Source: CANJBX01 sp035556735
Lineage (GTDB): Bacteria; Pseudomonadota; Alphaproteobacteria; Rhizobiales; Xanthobacteraceae
Reading direction: 5' to 3'
Length of the DNA stretch: 64,000 nucleotides
Assembly (NCBI GenBank): GCA_035556735.1
Contig: DATMFF010000013.1
Location: forward strand, 744,001-808,000
The first letter of the stretch is position 1. Each line of letters opens with the position of its first letter. This document shows positions 18,829 to 27,549 of this stretch, piece by piece. Below the pieces are notes generated by a model. The model searched no databases. It saw only the letters and a list, made by a program, of their open reading frames with translations, and was not told the DNA's origin. Both the position numbers and the translations under genes were made by a program.

Positions 18829-19224
18829 ATGATCGTCCGTTTCCCCGGCCGCGAGCGCGAACGCGATCCAAGCTGGCAGGCCGAGACGCAGGTGCAGCCT
18901 GACCCGATGCTGCAGGACCAGCGGCGCGCCAGCCCCGCGGTGATGGGCGTCGCGGCGGTGCTCGGCCTCGCGATCGTGGTCATGGTGTTCTACGGGCTCA
19001 CACGCCCGACCGGCCTGATGGACGCCGCCAGCACCGGCGCGAGCAGCCCGACGGCGGGCATGACCACCTCCGGCCAGGCGCCCGCGACCGACGCCAATGC
19101 CCCCTCGCCCGTCGACAAGGCCAATACCGCCGCCCACGGAACCAGCGGCGGGCAAAGCGGCCAGGCCCAGCCCGCCAACCAGGGCCAGGGGATACCGGCC
19201 GGCAAGTCCGGGGAAAACCGCTGA
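18829..19224 (+). CDS. Small single-pass membrane protein with Gly/Ser/Ala-rich tail
   Basis: A 131-residue protein: charged N-terminus (RFPGRERERDPSW), one helix (VMGVAAVLGLAIVVMVFYGL) and a long low-complexity tail rich in Ala, Ser, Thr, Gly and Gln. AGGAGG precedes the ATG. The layout mirrors the gene at 16790, suggesting a shared lineage or role, though the sequences are too simple to prove homology by eye. Function unknown. Confidence 0.65.
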   Translation: MIVRFPGRERERDPSWQAETQVQPDPMLQDQRRASPAVMGVAAVLGLAIVVMVFYGLTRPTGLMDAASTGASSPTAGMTTSGQAPATDANAPSPVDKANTAAHGTSGGQSGQAQPANQGQGIPAGKSGENR

Positions 19225-19291
19225 CCTTCCAACGGCGGGCGCGCTGCGATAAGGGTTGCGGCCTCGTTCGTTGCCGGAGCGCGTGCCCGCC

Positions 19292-19702
19292 GTGACCACC
19301 AAGCCTGAGACCAGCCAAGGCGCCTCGTGGGGTTTCGCGCCGCGCGCGCGCAACGAGCTGGTCGAACTGTGGCGGCGGGTTTTGTTCAACGTCGAGAACG
19401 CGCCGGCCTGCCCGTGCCACGGCATCGTCGCCGGCCGGCTCGATCCCGATGCGATCGAGACCAACATGCTGGCGCCGCTGCGCACGCAGTACCGCGACGG
19501 CGGCCTCTCCGACCTCGCCGATTTCGTCGACCGCCGCATGCGCAAGTCGCCGTTCGCCGGGATGCGCCAGCCATTCGAGCAATGGCTCGCGGGCATCTCC
19601 GCGTCCCCGCTCGAGCCCGACGCCAAGGCGCGGCTGCAGGACGATTTGCGCGGCGCGCTCAGCTATCACGCCGAGGCGCAGGCCGAGTTCGTGTGCGAGT
19701 AG
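19292..19702 (+). CDS. Hypothetical protein (136 aa)
   Basis: Soluble protein of unknown function with a CPCHGIVAGRLDPDAIETNM segment and an acidic, helical second half. The start is unclear: GTG at 19292 or 19283 are plausible, and a TTG at 19256 is open. Its stop codon abuts the stop of the convergent gene with no intervening base. No homologue is recognised by eye. Confidence 0.55.
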   Translation: MTTKPETSQGASWGFAPRARNELVELWRRVLFNVENAPACPCHGIVAGRLDPDAIETNMLAPLRTQYRDGGLSDLADFVDRRMRKSPFAGMRQPFEQWLAGISASPLEPDAKARLQDDLRGALSYHAEAQAEFVCE

Positions 19703-20257
19703 CTATTTCTTGGTCTGCGGACAGCGGCGGTCGGGCAGACGCGAGTCGCACACCTTCACCGTGTCGAAGAAACGCATCCACGTGGCGACTTGCTCGTCGC
19801 TCGGCACGAACTTGAACGCCTTCTGCACCACATACAGGCTGTCGTTGCCCTTCACCGCCTTGAACCAGGTCATCTCCGGCTTGCGGGTGGACGGATTGAA
19901 CGGACACGACAGTCGCCAAACGAGAGTTTCGTAGCCGTTCTGCGGCGCGGCCGAGAGCTGTTGATACGAGCCGCCACGGCACGCCGCGAGCCAGCCCTGC
20001 GCAATGTTCGTCTTGAGCTGATCCGGCGTGGCCTTGAGCCCGAAGAAGATCTGCACCGTCACCATCTCGGTCCAGTCGTTGACCGATTGGCCCTGCGGGA
20101 CCATCTCGGTCATCAGCATGTTGTTCTTGCGCTGCTGGAAATCGATCTTATAGCCGGGCGGGAGCTCGACGAGCAGATTCTCATTGACGAGCTCGGCCCG
20201 CGCGGCGGCCGCGAGCGCAAGCAATGCGACGGGGAACGCCCAACGCAGAATTGCCAT
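19703..20257 (-). CDS. Secreted protein of unknown function, downstream of pccB
   Basis: A 184-residue protein with a clear signal peptide (AILRWAFPVALLALAAAARA, cleavage near ARA-E) and a mature part with four Cys (LAACRGG, LSCPFN, KVCDSR, DRRCPQ) that could form two disulfides in the periplasm. The segment WTEMVTVQIFFGLKATPDQL is distinctive. I do not recognise a characterised family. AGGACGG precedes the ATG at 20257. It starts 10 bases after the pccB stop, so it is probably in the same transcript, although no functional link is obvious. Confidence 0.7.
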   Translation of the reverse strand: MAILRWAFPVALLALAAAARAELVNENLLVELPPGYKIDFQQRKNNMLMTEMVPQGQSVNDWTEMVTVQIFFGLKATPDQLKTNIAQGWLAACRGGSYQQLSAAPQNGYETLVWRLSCPFNPSTRKPEMTWFKAVKGNDSLYVVQKAFKFVPSDEQVATWMRFFDTVKVCDSRLPDRRCPQTKK

Positions 20258-20267
20258 CACCACCGTC

Positions 20268-21800
20268 CTAGAGCGGCAGGTTGTCGTGCTTCCTGTCCGG
20301 CATCTCGACCTTCTTGCCGCGCAGCATCGCGAGCGCGCGGCAGATGCGCCGGCGCGTGGCGTGCGGCATGATCACGTCGTCGATATAGCCGCGCTCCGCC
20401 GCGATGAACGGAGAGAGAAAGCGGTCCTCGTATTCCTTGGTGCGCGCGGCGATCTTCTCGGGATCGCCGATGTCGGCGCGGAAGATGATCTCGACCGCGC
20501 CCTTGGCGCCCATCACTGCGATCTGCGCCGTCGGCCAGGCGTAGTTCACGTCGCCGCCGATCTGCTTCGACGCCATCACGTCGAAGGCGCCGCCGAAGGC
20601 CTTGCGCGTGATCACGGTGACGAGCGGCACCGTGCACTGGCTGTAGGCGAACAGCAGCTTGGCGCCATGCTTGATGAGGCCGCCGTATTCCTGCGCGGTG
20701 CCGGGCAGGAACCCGGGCACGTCCACGAAGGTGAGGATCGGGATCTCGAAGGCGTCGCAGAAGCGCACGAAGCGCGCGGCCTTGCGCGAGGCGTCGCTAT
20801 CGAGCACGCCCGCGAGCACCATCGGCTGGTTGGCGACGAAGCCGACCGTGCGCCCTGCCATGCGGCCGAACCCGGTGACGATGTTGCGCGCGAAGGCCTC
20901 CTGGATCTCGAAGAAGTCGCCCTCGTCCACGACCTTCAGGATCAGCTCCTTGATGTCGTAGGGCTTGTTGGGATTGTCCGGGATCAGCGTGTCGAGCGAG
21001 GGCTCCTCGCGCTCGATGTCGTCGAAGGACGGCCACTCCGGAACGCCCGCGGAATTGTTGGCCGGCAGGAAGTCGACCAGCCGGCGCATCTGCAGCAGCG
21101 TCTCGACGTCGTTCTCGTAGGCGCCGTCGGCGATCGAGGACTTCGCCGCGTGCACCGACGCGCCGCCGAGCTCCTCGGCCGTGACGACCTCGTTGGTGAC
21201 GGTCTTCACGACGTCGGGCCCGGTGACGAACATGTAGCTCGTGCCCTTCACCATGAAGATGAAGTCGGTCATGGCGGGCGAATAGACGTCGCCGCCGGCG
21301 CACGGCCCCATGATGACGGAGATCTGCGGGATGACGCCGGAGGCGAGCACATTGCGCTTGAAGACTTCGGCGTAACCCGCGAGCGCGGCGACGCCTTCCT
21401 GAATGCGCGCCCCGCCCGCGTCGAACAGGCCGATGATCGGCGCGCGCGCCTTCATGGCCATGTCCTGCACCTTGAGGATCTTCTGCGCGTGGGTCTCCGA
21501 GAGCGAGCCGCCGAACACGGTGAAGTCCTTGGCGAAGACGAACACGGTGCGGCCGTTGATCGTGCCCCAGCCGGTGACGACGCCGTCGCCGGGGATCTTG
21601 GTCTTGTCCATGCCGAAGTCGGTCGCGCGGTGCTCGACGAACATGTCGAACTCCTCGAAGGAGTCCTTGTCCATCAGGAGGTCGATGCGCTCGCGCGCGG
21701 TGAGCTTGCCGCGCTTGTGCTGGGCGTCGATGCGGGCCTGTCCCCCGCCCGCCCGTGCATTGGCGCGCCGCGTTTCGAGCTTCTCGAGAATGTCCTTCAT
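20268..21800 (-). CDS. pccB: Propionyl-CoA carboxylase, beta (carboxyltransferase) chain
   Basis: A 510-residue carboxyltransferase subunit that moves CO2 from carboxybiotin to propionyl-CoA, giving methylmalonyl-CoA. It contains both halves of the crotonase-like fold; GGARIQEGVAAL and GAFDVMASKQIGGD, with the intervening GPCAGGDVYSPAMTDF, mark the acyl-CoA and biotin sites. The N-terminus MKDILEKLETRR and the end HDNLPL are typical of PccB. The biotin carboxylase partner (pccA) is not adjacent; in many alphaproteobacteria it lies elsewhere nearby. The ATG at 21800 is the natural start. Confidence 0.95.
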   Translation of the reverse strand: MKDILEKLETRRANARAGGGQARIDAQHKRGKLTARERIDLLMDKDSFEEFDMFVEHRATDFGMDKTKIPGDGVVTGWGTINGRTVFVFAKDFTVFGGSLSETHAQKILKVQDMAMKARAPIIGLFDAGGARIQEGVAALAGYAEVFKRNVLASGVIPQISVIMGPCAGGDVYSPAMTDFIFMVKGTSYMFVTGPDVVKTVTNEVVTAEELGGASVHAAKSSIADGAYENDVETLLQMRRLVDFLPANNSAGVPEWPSFDDIEREEPSLDTLIPDNPNKPYDIKELILKVVDEGDFFEIQEAFARNIVTGFGRMAGRTVGFVANQPMVLAGVLDSDASRKAARFVRFCDAFEIPILTFVDVPGFLPGTAQEYGGLIKHGAKLLFAYSQCTVPLVTVITRKAFGGAFDVMASKQIGGDVNYAWPTAQIAVMGAKGAVEIIFRADIGDPEKIAARTKEYEDRFLSPFIAAERGYIDDVIMPHATRRRICRALAMLRGKKVEMPDRKHDNLPL

Positions 21801-21915
21801 GCAGGTCCCCGCACAGGTGGCGGGATGTGCTTAGCATGGAACGCGGCGGCGGGGCATTCCGGGCGGCGGCGTTCCCACAGCGGCGGCGGCCGGAACCGCG
21901 AGTCGGGCCAGCGGC

Positions 21916-22179
21916 TTAGCGGCCGCGGTTCACGCGCAGGACGAAGCCGAGCACCTCGGCGACGGCGCGGTAAAGCTCGACCGGAATCTCCTGCTCGAGC
22001 TCGACCCCGGACAGCGCCGCCGCGAGGCCCGGGTTGTGCTCGATCGGCACGCCATGCGCCTGCGCGGTCTCGATGATGCGCCGGCCGAGTTCGCCGTCGC
22101 CCTTGGCGACGACGCGCGGGGCGCCCGGCTGCTCGTAGGCGAGCGCGACGGCGAGCGATCCGGCCGGCGGCTTGGTCAT
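21916..22179 (-). CDS. FlhB C-terminal-domain-like protein (FlhB2/EscU-type)
   Basis: An 87-residue protein resembling only the cytosolic export-switch domain of FlhB/YscU: AVALAYEQPGAPRVVAKGDG, then IIETAQAHGVPIEHNPGLAAAL and the ELYRAVAEVLGFV helix. It lacks the membrane part and the self-cleaving NPTH motif of full FlhB. Its ATG overlaps the stop of the FliK-like gene by 4 bases. The pair is known in other Rhizobiales; a role in flagellar or type III export control is plausible but unproven. Confidence 0.8.
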   Translation of the reverse strand: MTKPPAGSLAVALAYEQPGAPRVVAKGDGELGRRIIETAQAHGVPIEHNPGLAAALSGVELEQEIPVELYRAVAEVLGFVLRVNRGR

Positions 22180-23738
22180 GTCGCGCGGTCCAGGAAGCGG
22201 CCCGCCGACGCCTTCACCGGCTTGGGCGGCGCGCCGTCGCGCACCAGGATCTCGCCGGTTTCGAGCGCGGCCTGGTGAAGCGCCCGCGTCAGCTCGCTGC
22301 TGCCGGCGCGCAACGCGACGGCGGTCGCGCGCCGCTCGGCCCACAGCCGCACCGAGGTGCGCTGGCCGGACACTGCGATCTGCGCATGCACGGGGCCCAT
22401 GGGCTCGAGATCGAGCGAGAAGTTGGCGCGCCACGTCGGCGCCTGCGCCTCCTGCGGCGCGGTCTTGTGGCCGTCGCGCGTGATCTCGAAATGCGCCACG
22501 GCCGTGCCCTGCGCCACCACGAACGGCACCTCGAAGGTCCAATGCGGGCCCGGCACCTCGTGATGCGCCACGTGCTGCGCAGTCACCGCATCCGGGAGCG
22601 AGGCCGATTGCAGCAACGTCATGCGCGCGAGCGCGCCTTCGGTGCGCGCGAGCAGCGTGTCGCGGATTTCGCCGGGCGGCGCGAACGCATCGAAGGATGC
22701 CTCGACCGGCGCCTGCCCCGTGGTGGGGGCGCCGCGATAGGGCGGCGGCGGAATCTTGAGGTCGCCTGCGGCGGGCGGCGGCGTCGCCGGCGCCACGTGC
22801 TCGGGTGCGTGCTGGGCGGCGGCGAGCTTGGCCAGCGGCGGCAACAGCGCCGATGCCGACGCAAGAGGCCCAGCCGGCCCGGGCAGCGGCTGAGGCGATG
22901 AGACCGGCGCGGACGGCGACGGCGGCGCCGCCTGCCCCGCCTGCGCGGGCGCGGGACGGCGCGCGGCGTCGGCCCAGGCCTGCAGGACATGGCGCAGCGT
23001 GAGCAGCGCGGCCTTCATGTCGCCGCTCACCGCCGGCACGGCCGACGAGGCAGACGCGCCGGACGAAGCGGACGAGGCGGCATCGGCGAGATGCGATTCG
23101 AGGAAGACGCCGGACTGCTTCACGCCCTCGCGGATGACGGCGGGCGACACGCCGTCCTCGAACGAAGGCGGCAGCGCCAGCAGCTTCATCACCGCCTGCC
23201 GCACCTGCGGGGGCAGGAACGGCGCGGCGGCGGCCTGCGCGGCGTCCGCCAGCAACGGCGCAAGCCCGACCTGGCGCGGCGCCGCAGTGCGGATCGCACC
23301 CGCCAGCGCAACGGTCGGATCGCCTGCGGCGATGCGCGCCTCGGCAACCCGCGCGGCCGGCGGCACGCGCTCGGCGCTCGCCGTCGCCACGCCCGGCTCA
23401 TCTGTGGCGTGGCCGACGATCGCCGCCGGCCCGTGCTCGACCGCGACGTTTTTCGCCGCCGCCTCTCCCGGCGCAGGATGGCGCGGATGAGTGCCGACGA
23501 TGACGAACTTGGTGTCGGTGCCGTGGCCGCGCACCGCGAGGCGGACGATCGCGCCGGGCACCAATGGAATCTGCGTGGGCAGGTCGACGACGGTGCCGGC
23601 GACGGAGATGCGCGCGGTCGTGGCGTCGAGAAGCTGCAGCACCAGGGCGTCGATCGTCTGGCCCGGCGACAGCACCTGGGGGTGGCCGCCGGACTGCGTG
23701 TTGAACGCGACCAAACTTGGCGAAGCGATGACGTCCAC
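22176..23738 (-). CDS. FliK-like flagellar hook-length control protein
   Basis: A 520-residue protein with a short N-terminal domain (GQTIDALVLQLLDATTARIS), a long Ala/Pro-rich disordered middle, and a C-terminal domain of about 120 residues (WTFEVPFVVAQGTAVAHFEI; SLDLEPMGPVHAQIAVSG) like the Flg_hook domain of FliK. FliK measures hook length and triggers the FlhB substrate switch. The start is GTG at 23738. No other flagellar genes occur in the window, so the pair with the FlhB-like protein is an isolated unit. Confidence 0.75.
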   Translation of the reverse strand: MDVIASPSLVAFNTQSGGHPQVLSPGQTIDALVLQLLDATTARISVAGTVVDLPTQIPLVPGAIVRLAVRGHGTDTKFVIVGTHPRHPAPGEAAAKNVAVEHGPAAIVGHATDEPGVATASAERVPPAARVAEARIAAGDPTVALAGAIRTAAPRQVGLAPLLADAAQAAAAPFLPPQVRQAVMKLLALPPSFEDGVSPAVIREGVKQSGVFLESHLADAASSASSGASASSAVPAVSGDMKAALLTLRHVLQAWADAARRPAPAQAGQAAPPSPSAPVSSPQPLPGPAGPLASASALLPPLAKLAAAQHAPEHVAPATPPPAAGDLKIPPPPYRGAPTTGQAPVEASFDAFAPPGEIRDTLLARTEGALARMTLLQSASLPDAVTAQHVAHHEVPGPHWTFEVPFVVAQGTAVAHFEITRDGHKTAPQEAQAPTWRANFSLDLEPMGPVHAQIAVSGQRTSVRLWAERRATAVALRAGSSELTRALHQAALETGEILVRDGAPPKPVKASAGRFLDRAT

Positions 23739-23860
23739 GGCGGCTGTCCTGGCTGCCTCTTTCGCAGAAGGCTAGACCACAGCCGTGAACCGCCCGTTAA
23801 CTTTTGGGCGCCGCGAGCGCCGGCCCGGCTGATGTCGGCTCGACGTCCCGGCGAGCCGCC

Positions 23861-26248
23861 CTACCAGCTGATCCTCAGCCCTCCGGTGCCGCCGTAGGTT
23901 TGGCCGGCGCTTGAGAACTCGCCATTGAAACCGGCAAACACACCCGCGCGAGAATTGAGCGCAAGCCTGGCACCGGCATCGATCTTGGCGACGTCGCCGG
24001 CGGCGCGGGCGCCGTCGACCGTAAACGGCTGCGCCGGAATGCTGGTGAATGCGGCATCGATGGTGCGCGCCGGCCTGAATTCATGAACCCAGGCGGCGCG
24101 CAGATAGGGCGACAGCGGCATGCCGTTGGCGACGGTGACTCGGCCGTCGAATTGCGCGCCGAGCGAGAGCGGGACCGAATCGACGACGAGCGACTGATAC
24201 GTCAGACCGAGAATGCCCGGGGCTCCCGTGCTGGTGGTGCTCGCCTCGGTGTAGCCGTCCTGCCACAGACGCGACATCTGGATTGCCGCGAAAGGCGTGA
24301 CATTGGTCTGGCCGTAGGTCCAGGTGTTGCCGACTTCGAGCCGCGCGCCGAACGGATTGCTGCTGAACGAGCCGGTGGCGGTCTCGCTCGTTCCGACGCC
24401 GCCGATCGTGCGCGTGGTCTCGTTGTTGAAGTGGGCGTAGCTGATGAGCCCGGCAAGATAGGCCGAGCCCCAGCGCCGCATGGCATAGGCGCCGACATGG
24501 CCGCCGTCGAGCGAGCCCGAGGTCGCGCGGTCGCCGACGTCGAAATGCGACGACGAGCCGCCGACGCCGAGGCCGACCAGCAGGTCGGGACCAACCATGA
24601 CGTCGAAGCCGACCGCGCCGCCGACCGCGCGGTCGTCGAGATCGGCGCTGCCGGTCGACGCGTCGCCCTTGAGCGACTGCGTCGCACCGAAGGCGGAGCC
24701 CCAGGCGTTCCAGGTCGGAGCATGAACGGGCGGCGCCTTGGTGACCATCGCCAGGATCGGCTGGGCCGGATGCGTCTTCTCGGCGGCATAGCCGAGCGGC
24801 GCGCCATCTGCCGGGATGCCCGCACGGTTGCCGCTGCGCCAGGCGTCCATCTGTTGGGTGAGCGTGGTGTTGAACAGGGCGCCGGCGAGGAAGGCGGTGG
24901 TCTGCGCACCGGTGGCGCCCTCGCCCGAGAGCTGGTCGAGCACGCCCGTCGAGGTCGCAGCCAACAGGTTGCCGTAGAACGTCGCCAGCGCGCCGGTCAG
25001 GCCCGTCGAGTAGCCCGCCTCCAGCGCGGCGCCGACCTGCTGCTGATTGTGCGTCTCGCCGGGCGCCGAGCCGAAGCCGTAGCGCGTCAGCGCCAGGTCC
25101 ACGGAGGTCGCGTTGTAGGTCGCCGTCGCGTTGAAGAACGGAGACGACGAGGACACCTGCGCGAACTGGCCGTTGAGGGTCGTCGCCGCGACGACGCTGC
25201 TGTAGGAGGTCGTCGCGCCGTAGAGCCCGGGTTGCACCAGTGCGCGCAGCGTGCCGCCCAGATTGGCGGTGGTGGCGGCGAGTTGATCGACGTTGCCGGC
25301 GCTGTCGACGCGCAGGCCGAGCGCGCCGGCGGCGGTCTGGGTGAAGGTGCCGCCGATCGTAAACGCGCTCCCGAATTGCTGCGTCGGATCGGTCGTCGTG
25401 ATCAGGCCGGAATTGGTCAGCGTGTTGTTGAGGTGCAGGTAGATCGCGCCGTCGATCGTGCCGGTGTTCGTCAACGTGTTGTTGTCGTTGCCATAGATGG
25501 CATATGAGCCGGTGGCGCCTTTCTGGCCGGCCTTGATGGTGCCGCTGTTGGTGATGGTGTTGTTGTCGTTGAATTGGAGCGCCTTGGGCTGGCCGGCGCC
25601 GGTGGTGTTGTCGCCGCCGAGGATGAGGCCGCTGTTGGTGATCGTATTGTTGTCGGTCAGGACGACCGCACCTGCATTGCTGCCACCGATCACATTGCCG
25701 GAGTTGATGAACGTGGTGTTGAGCGAGGTGGAGCCTTCGATCGCGAGACCGGAGGGCCCGGCGCTGATCGTTCCGCTGTTGAAGATCGTATTGCCGGTGG
25801 CGCCGTTCAGCCAGATGCCGTTGCCGTTGGCGCCGCCGCTGATGAGCCCGTTGTTCGTGATGGCGTTGCCGCCGGTGACGGCGATGCCGGCGCCGTTCGC
25901 GCCGAAGCTGATCGTGCCGTTGTTGATGATGGTGTTGTTGTCCGCGGCCGCAATGCCGGTGGAGTTGTCGCCGACCGAGATCGCGCCGTTGTTGGTGACG
26001 ACGTTGCCGTTGTTGAGCCAGATCGCGGTCCCGTTGACGATGATCAATCCGTCCGGCGCAACCGAAACCGTGTAGCCGTTCTGCGTGCCGTTGCCGAAAC
26101 CGTTGGTATCAAGGCCGGTGCAGGTGACCGTCGTGCCCGACTGCACGCAGTCGGCCAGCGCCTGGCCGGACGCGAAGAGTAGTCCCGTTGCGGCCGTGAA
26201 CGCTGCCGCGAGGATCCGGCCGCAGCCGGCATGAACTGGAATAGCCAT
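23861..26248 (-). CDS. Autotransporter (type Va) with NT-I-N-G-I repeat passenger
   Basis: A 795-residue protein with a signal peptide (ending GQALA-D), a passenger of about nine repeats of about 23 residues built on N-T-I-x-N-x-G-x-I (roughly residues 60-300), which suggests a beta-helix, and a C-terminal autotransporter beta-barrel (about 530-795) ending GGLRISW, with the terminal aromatic expected for BAM recognition. GGGGGAG precedes the ATG at 26248. It is presumably exposed on the outer membrane as an adhesin or surface structure. The AraC-type gene is divergent, with a palindrome between them. Confidence 0.85.
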   Translation of the reverse strand: MAIPVHAGCGRILAAAFTAATGLLFASGQALADCVQSGTTVTCTGLDTNGFGNGTQNGYTVSVAPDGLIIVNGTAIWLNNGNVVTNNGAISVGDNSTGIAAADNNTIINNGTISFGANGAGIAVTGGNAITNNGLISGGANGNGIWLNGATGNTIFNSGTISAGPSGLAIEGSTSLNTTFINSGNVIGGSNAGAVVLTDNNTITNSGLILGGDNTTGAGQPKALQFNDNNTITNSGTIKAGQKGATGSYAIYGNDNNTLTNTGTIDGAIYLHLNNTLTNSGLITTTDPTQQFGSAFTIGGTFTQTAAGALGLRVDSAGNVDQLAATTANLGGTLRALVQPGLYGATTSYSSVVAATTLNGQFAQVSSSSPFFNATATYNATSVDLALTRYGFGSAPGETHNQQQVGAALEAGYSTGLTGALATFYGNLLAATSTGVLDQLSGEGATGAQTTAFLAGALFNTTLTQQMDAWRSGNRAGIPADGAPLGYAAEKTHPAQPILAMVTKAPPVHAPTWNAWGSAFGATQSLKGDASTGSADLDDRAVGGAVGFDVMVGPDLLVGLGVGGSSSHFDVGDRATSGSLDGGHVGAYAMRRWGSAYLAGLISYAHFNNETTRTIGGVGTSETATGSFSSNPFGARLEVGNTWTYGQTNVTPFAAIQMSRLWQDGYTEASTTSTGAPGILGLTYQSLVVDSVPLSLGAQFDGRVTVANGMPLSPYLRAAWVHEFRPARTIDAAFTSIPAQPFTVDGARAAGDVAKIDAGARLALNSRAGVFAGFNGEFSSAGQTYGGTGGLRISW

Positions 26249-26380
26249 CACTCCCCCTGATTCCCGCAGCGCGGACTTCAACTGCGCAAATCAATAAGGG
26301 GCGTGGAGCGGCGGGGCTTGGACGGGAGCGAAGCCGCGCGCGGACCATCGCGAAGATCCGCACGTTTTCAAACGCCTGTG

Positions 26381-26403
26381 GCGGCGACACCACGTGTCAC
26401 CGC
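26381..26403. promoter_or_regulatory. Operator-like 23-bp palindrome in the autotransporter/AraC intergenic region
   Basis: GCGG-C-GACAC-CAC-GTGTC-A-CCGC: 9 of 10 arm positions pair around a 3-base centre. It lies 133 bases upstream of the autotransporter ATG and 178 upstream of the AraC-type ATG, in a 332-base stretch (26249-26580) where I see nothing else. It could be a regulator site or the base of an RNA hairpin. Confidence 0.45.
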
Positions 26404-26580
26404 GTTTTCCCGGACCAGTGAGAAGTGAAGTGCGGACGGAAGGGAAATCCTGCGCACCCGGGCTCGCGCGTGCCCGGAATTTGCCGTTGCCGCCACGCGG
26501 CGCATCTCGATAGGTTCATGCCGTGGGTCGGGCGCGACGGTTTCGCCGGCAAGAGCGGATCTGGCGCCGAGGGGGCATGC

Positions 26581-27537
26581 ATGACAGGCGACGAGCGCGA
26601 TTTCCGTCAGCGCCGGTTCAAGGCGCCGGATGTCGTCGACAAGACGTGGCTCGAATGGTTTCGCGAAGAGTTCGGGCGCCAACTCTACAACATCGACTTC
26701 GATCCCGATCCGGACGTGCCGTTCAGGCTGGAAGCGACCGCGCGCACCCTGCCTGACCTCGCCATCGCGCAAAGCGCGAGGTCGGCGATGCGCACGTCTC
26801 ACTACGGCGCCGGCGGGGACGAGATCACGATGATCGCGCTGCTGGAGGGCAGCTGCGCGATTCATACCGGCGGCAAGACGCACGAAATCGCGGCCGGCAT
26901 GGGCGCCATCGGACGCCAGGACCACCGCTCGGCGCTGGATTTTCCCGATGGCGTGCGCATCCTGAGCCTGCGGCTCCAGCCGCGCCTGATCGAGGCGATG
27001 ACGAAGGACGCCGCCTCCTTTGCCGTGCTGCCCGACAGCCAGACCCTGCGGCTGTTGCGCGGATATGTCCGGATGATCGGCAACGAGGAAGCGATCGAGA
27101 CGCCCGAAGCGCGCCACGTCGTGACGACGCACGTCCACGACCTCGTCGCGCTGGCCCTGGGCGCGACACGTGACGCGCGAGAGCTGATCCAGGAGCGGGG
27201 CGTGCGCGCCGCACGGCTCGCCGCGATCAAGCAAGATATTCTGGCTCATCTTGCCGATCCCGCTCTGTCGGTCGCCGGAGTTGCAACACGTCAGGGCCTG
27301 ACGCCGCGCTATGTGCACATGCTGTTCGAGATCGAGGGGGTGACGTTCAGCGAATACGTGCTCGAGCATCGCCTGACGCGCGCCCATCGCGCGCTGAACG
27401 ATCCACGCGCGCGCCATCAATCGATCAGCGCCATCGCGCTGGGCGTCGGGTTCGGCGACCTGTCCTATTTCAATCGCACGTTCCGGCGGCGCTTCGGCAT
27501 GACCCCCTCGGACGTGCGCGAGAGGGCAAGGCCCTGA
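26581..27537 (+). CDS. AraC-family transcriptional regulator
   Basis: A 318-residue regulator. The C-terminal third is an AraC/XylS double helix-turn-helix: DILAHLADPALSVAGVATRQ GLTPRYVHMLFE followed by ISAIALGVGFGDLSYFNRTF and RRFGMTPSDVR. The N-terminal part fits the cupin-like AraC-binding_2 type sensor domain. GAGGGGG precedes the ATG at 26581; a longer open frame upstream lacks an SD. The ligand is unknown. Divergence from the autotransporter gene makes that gene a candidate target. Confidence 0.85.
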   Translation: MTGDERDFRQRRFKAPDVVDKTWLEWFREEFGRQLYNIDFDPDPDVPFRLEATARTLPDLAIAQSARSAMRTSHYGAGGDEITMIALLEGSCAIHTGGKTHEIAAGMGAIGRQDHRSALDFPDGVRILSLRLQPRLIEAMTKDAASFAVLPDSQTLRLLRGYVRMIGNEEAIETPEARHVVTTHVHDLVALALGATRDARELIQERGVRAARLAAIKQDILAHLADPALSVAGVATRQGLTPRYVHMLFEIEGVTFSEYVLEHRLTRAHRALNDPRARHQSISAIALGVGFGDLSYFNRTFRRRFGMTPSDVRERARP

Positions 27538-27549
27538 GCGCCATCGCGC

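Noticed and set aside
17095..19626. Minus-strand frame of 843 codons
   Set aside because: It crosses the MFS gene in another frame and contains no domain; the MFS reading frame at 17169 explains this region.
20184..22076. Plus-strand frame of 630 codons opposite pccB
   Set aside because: Antisense shadow of PccB, with charged low-complexity composition.
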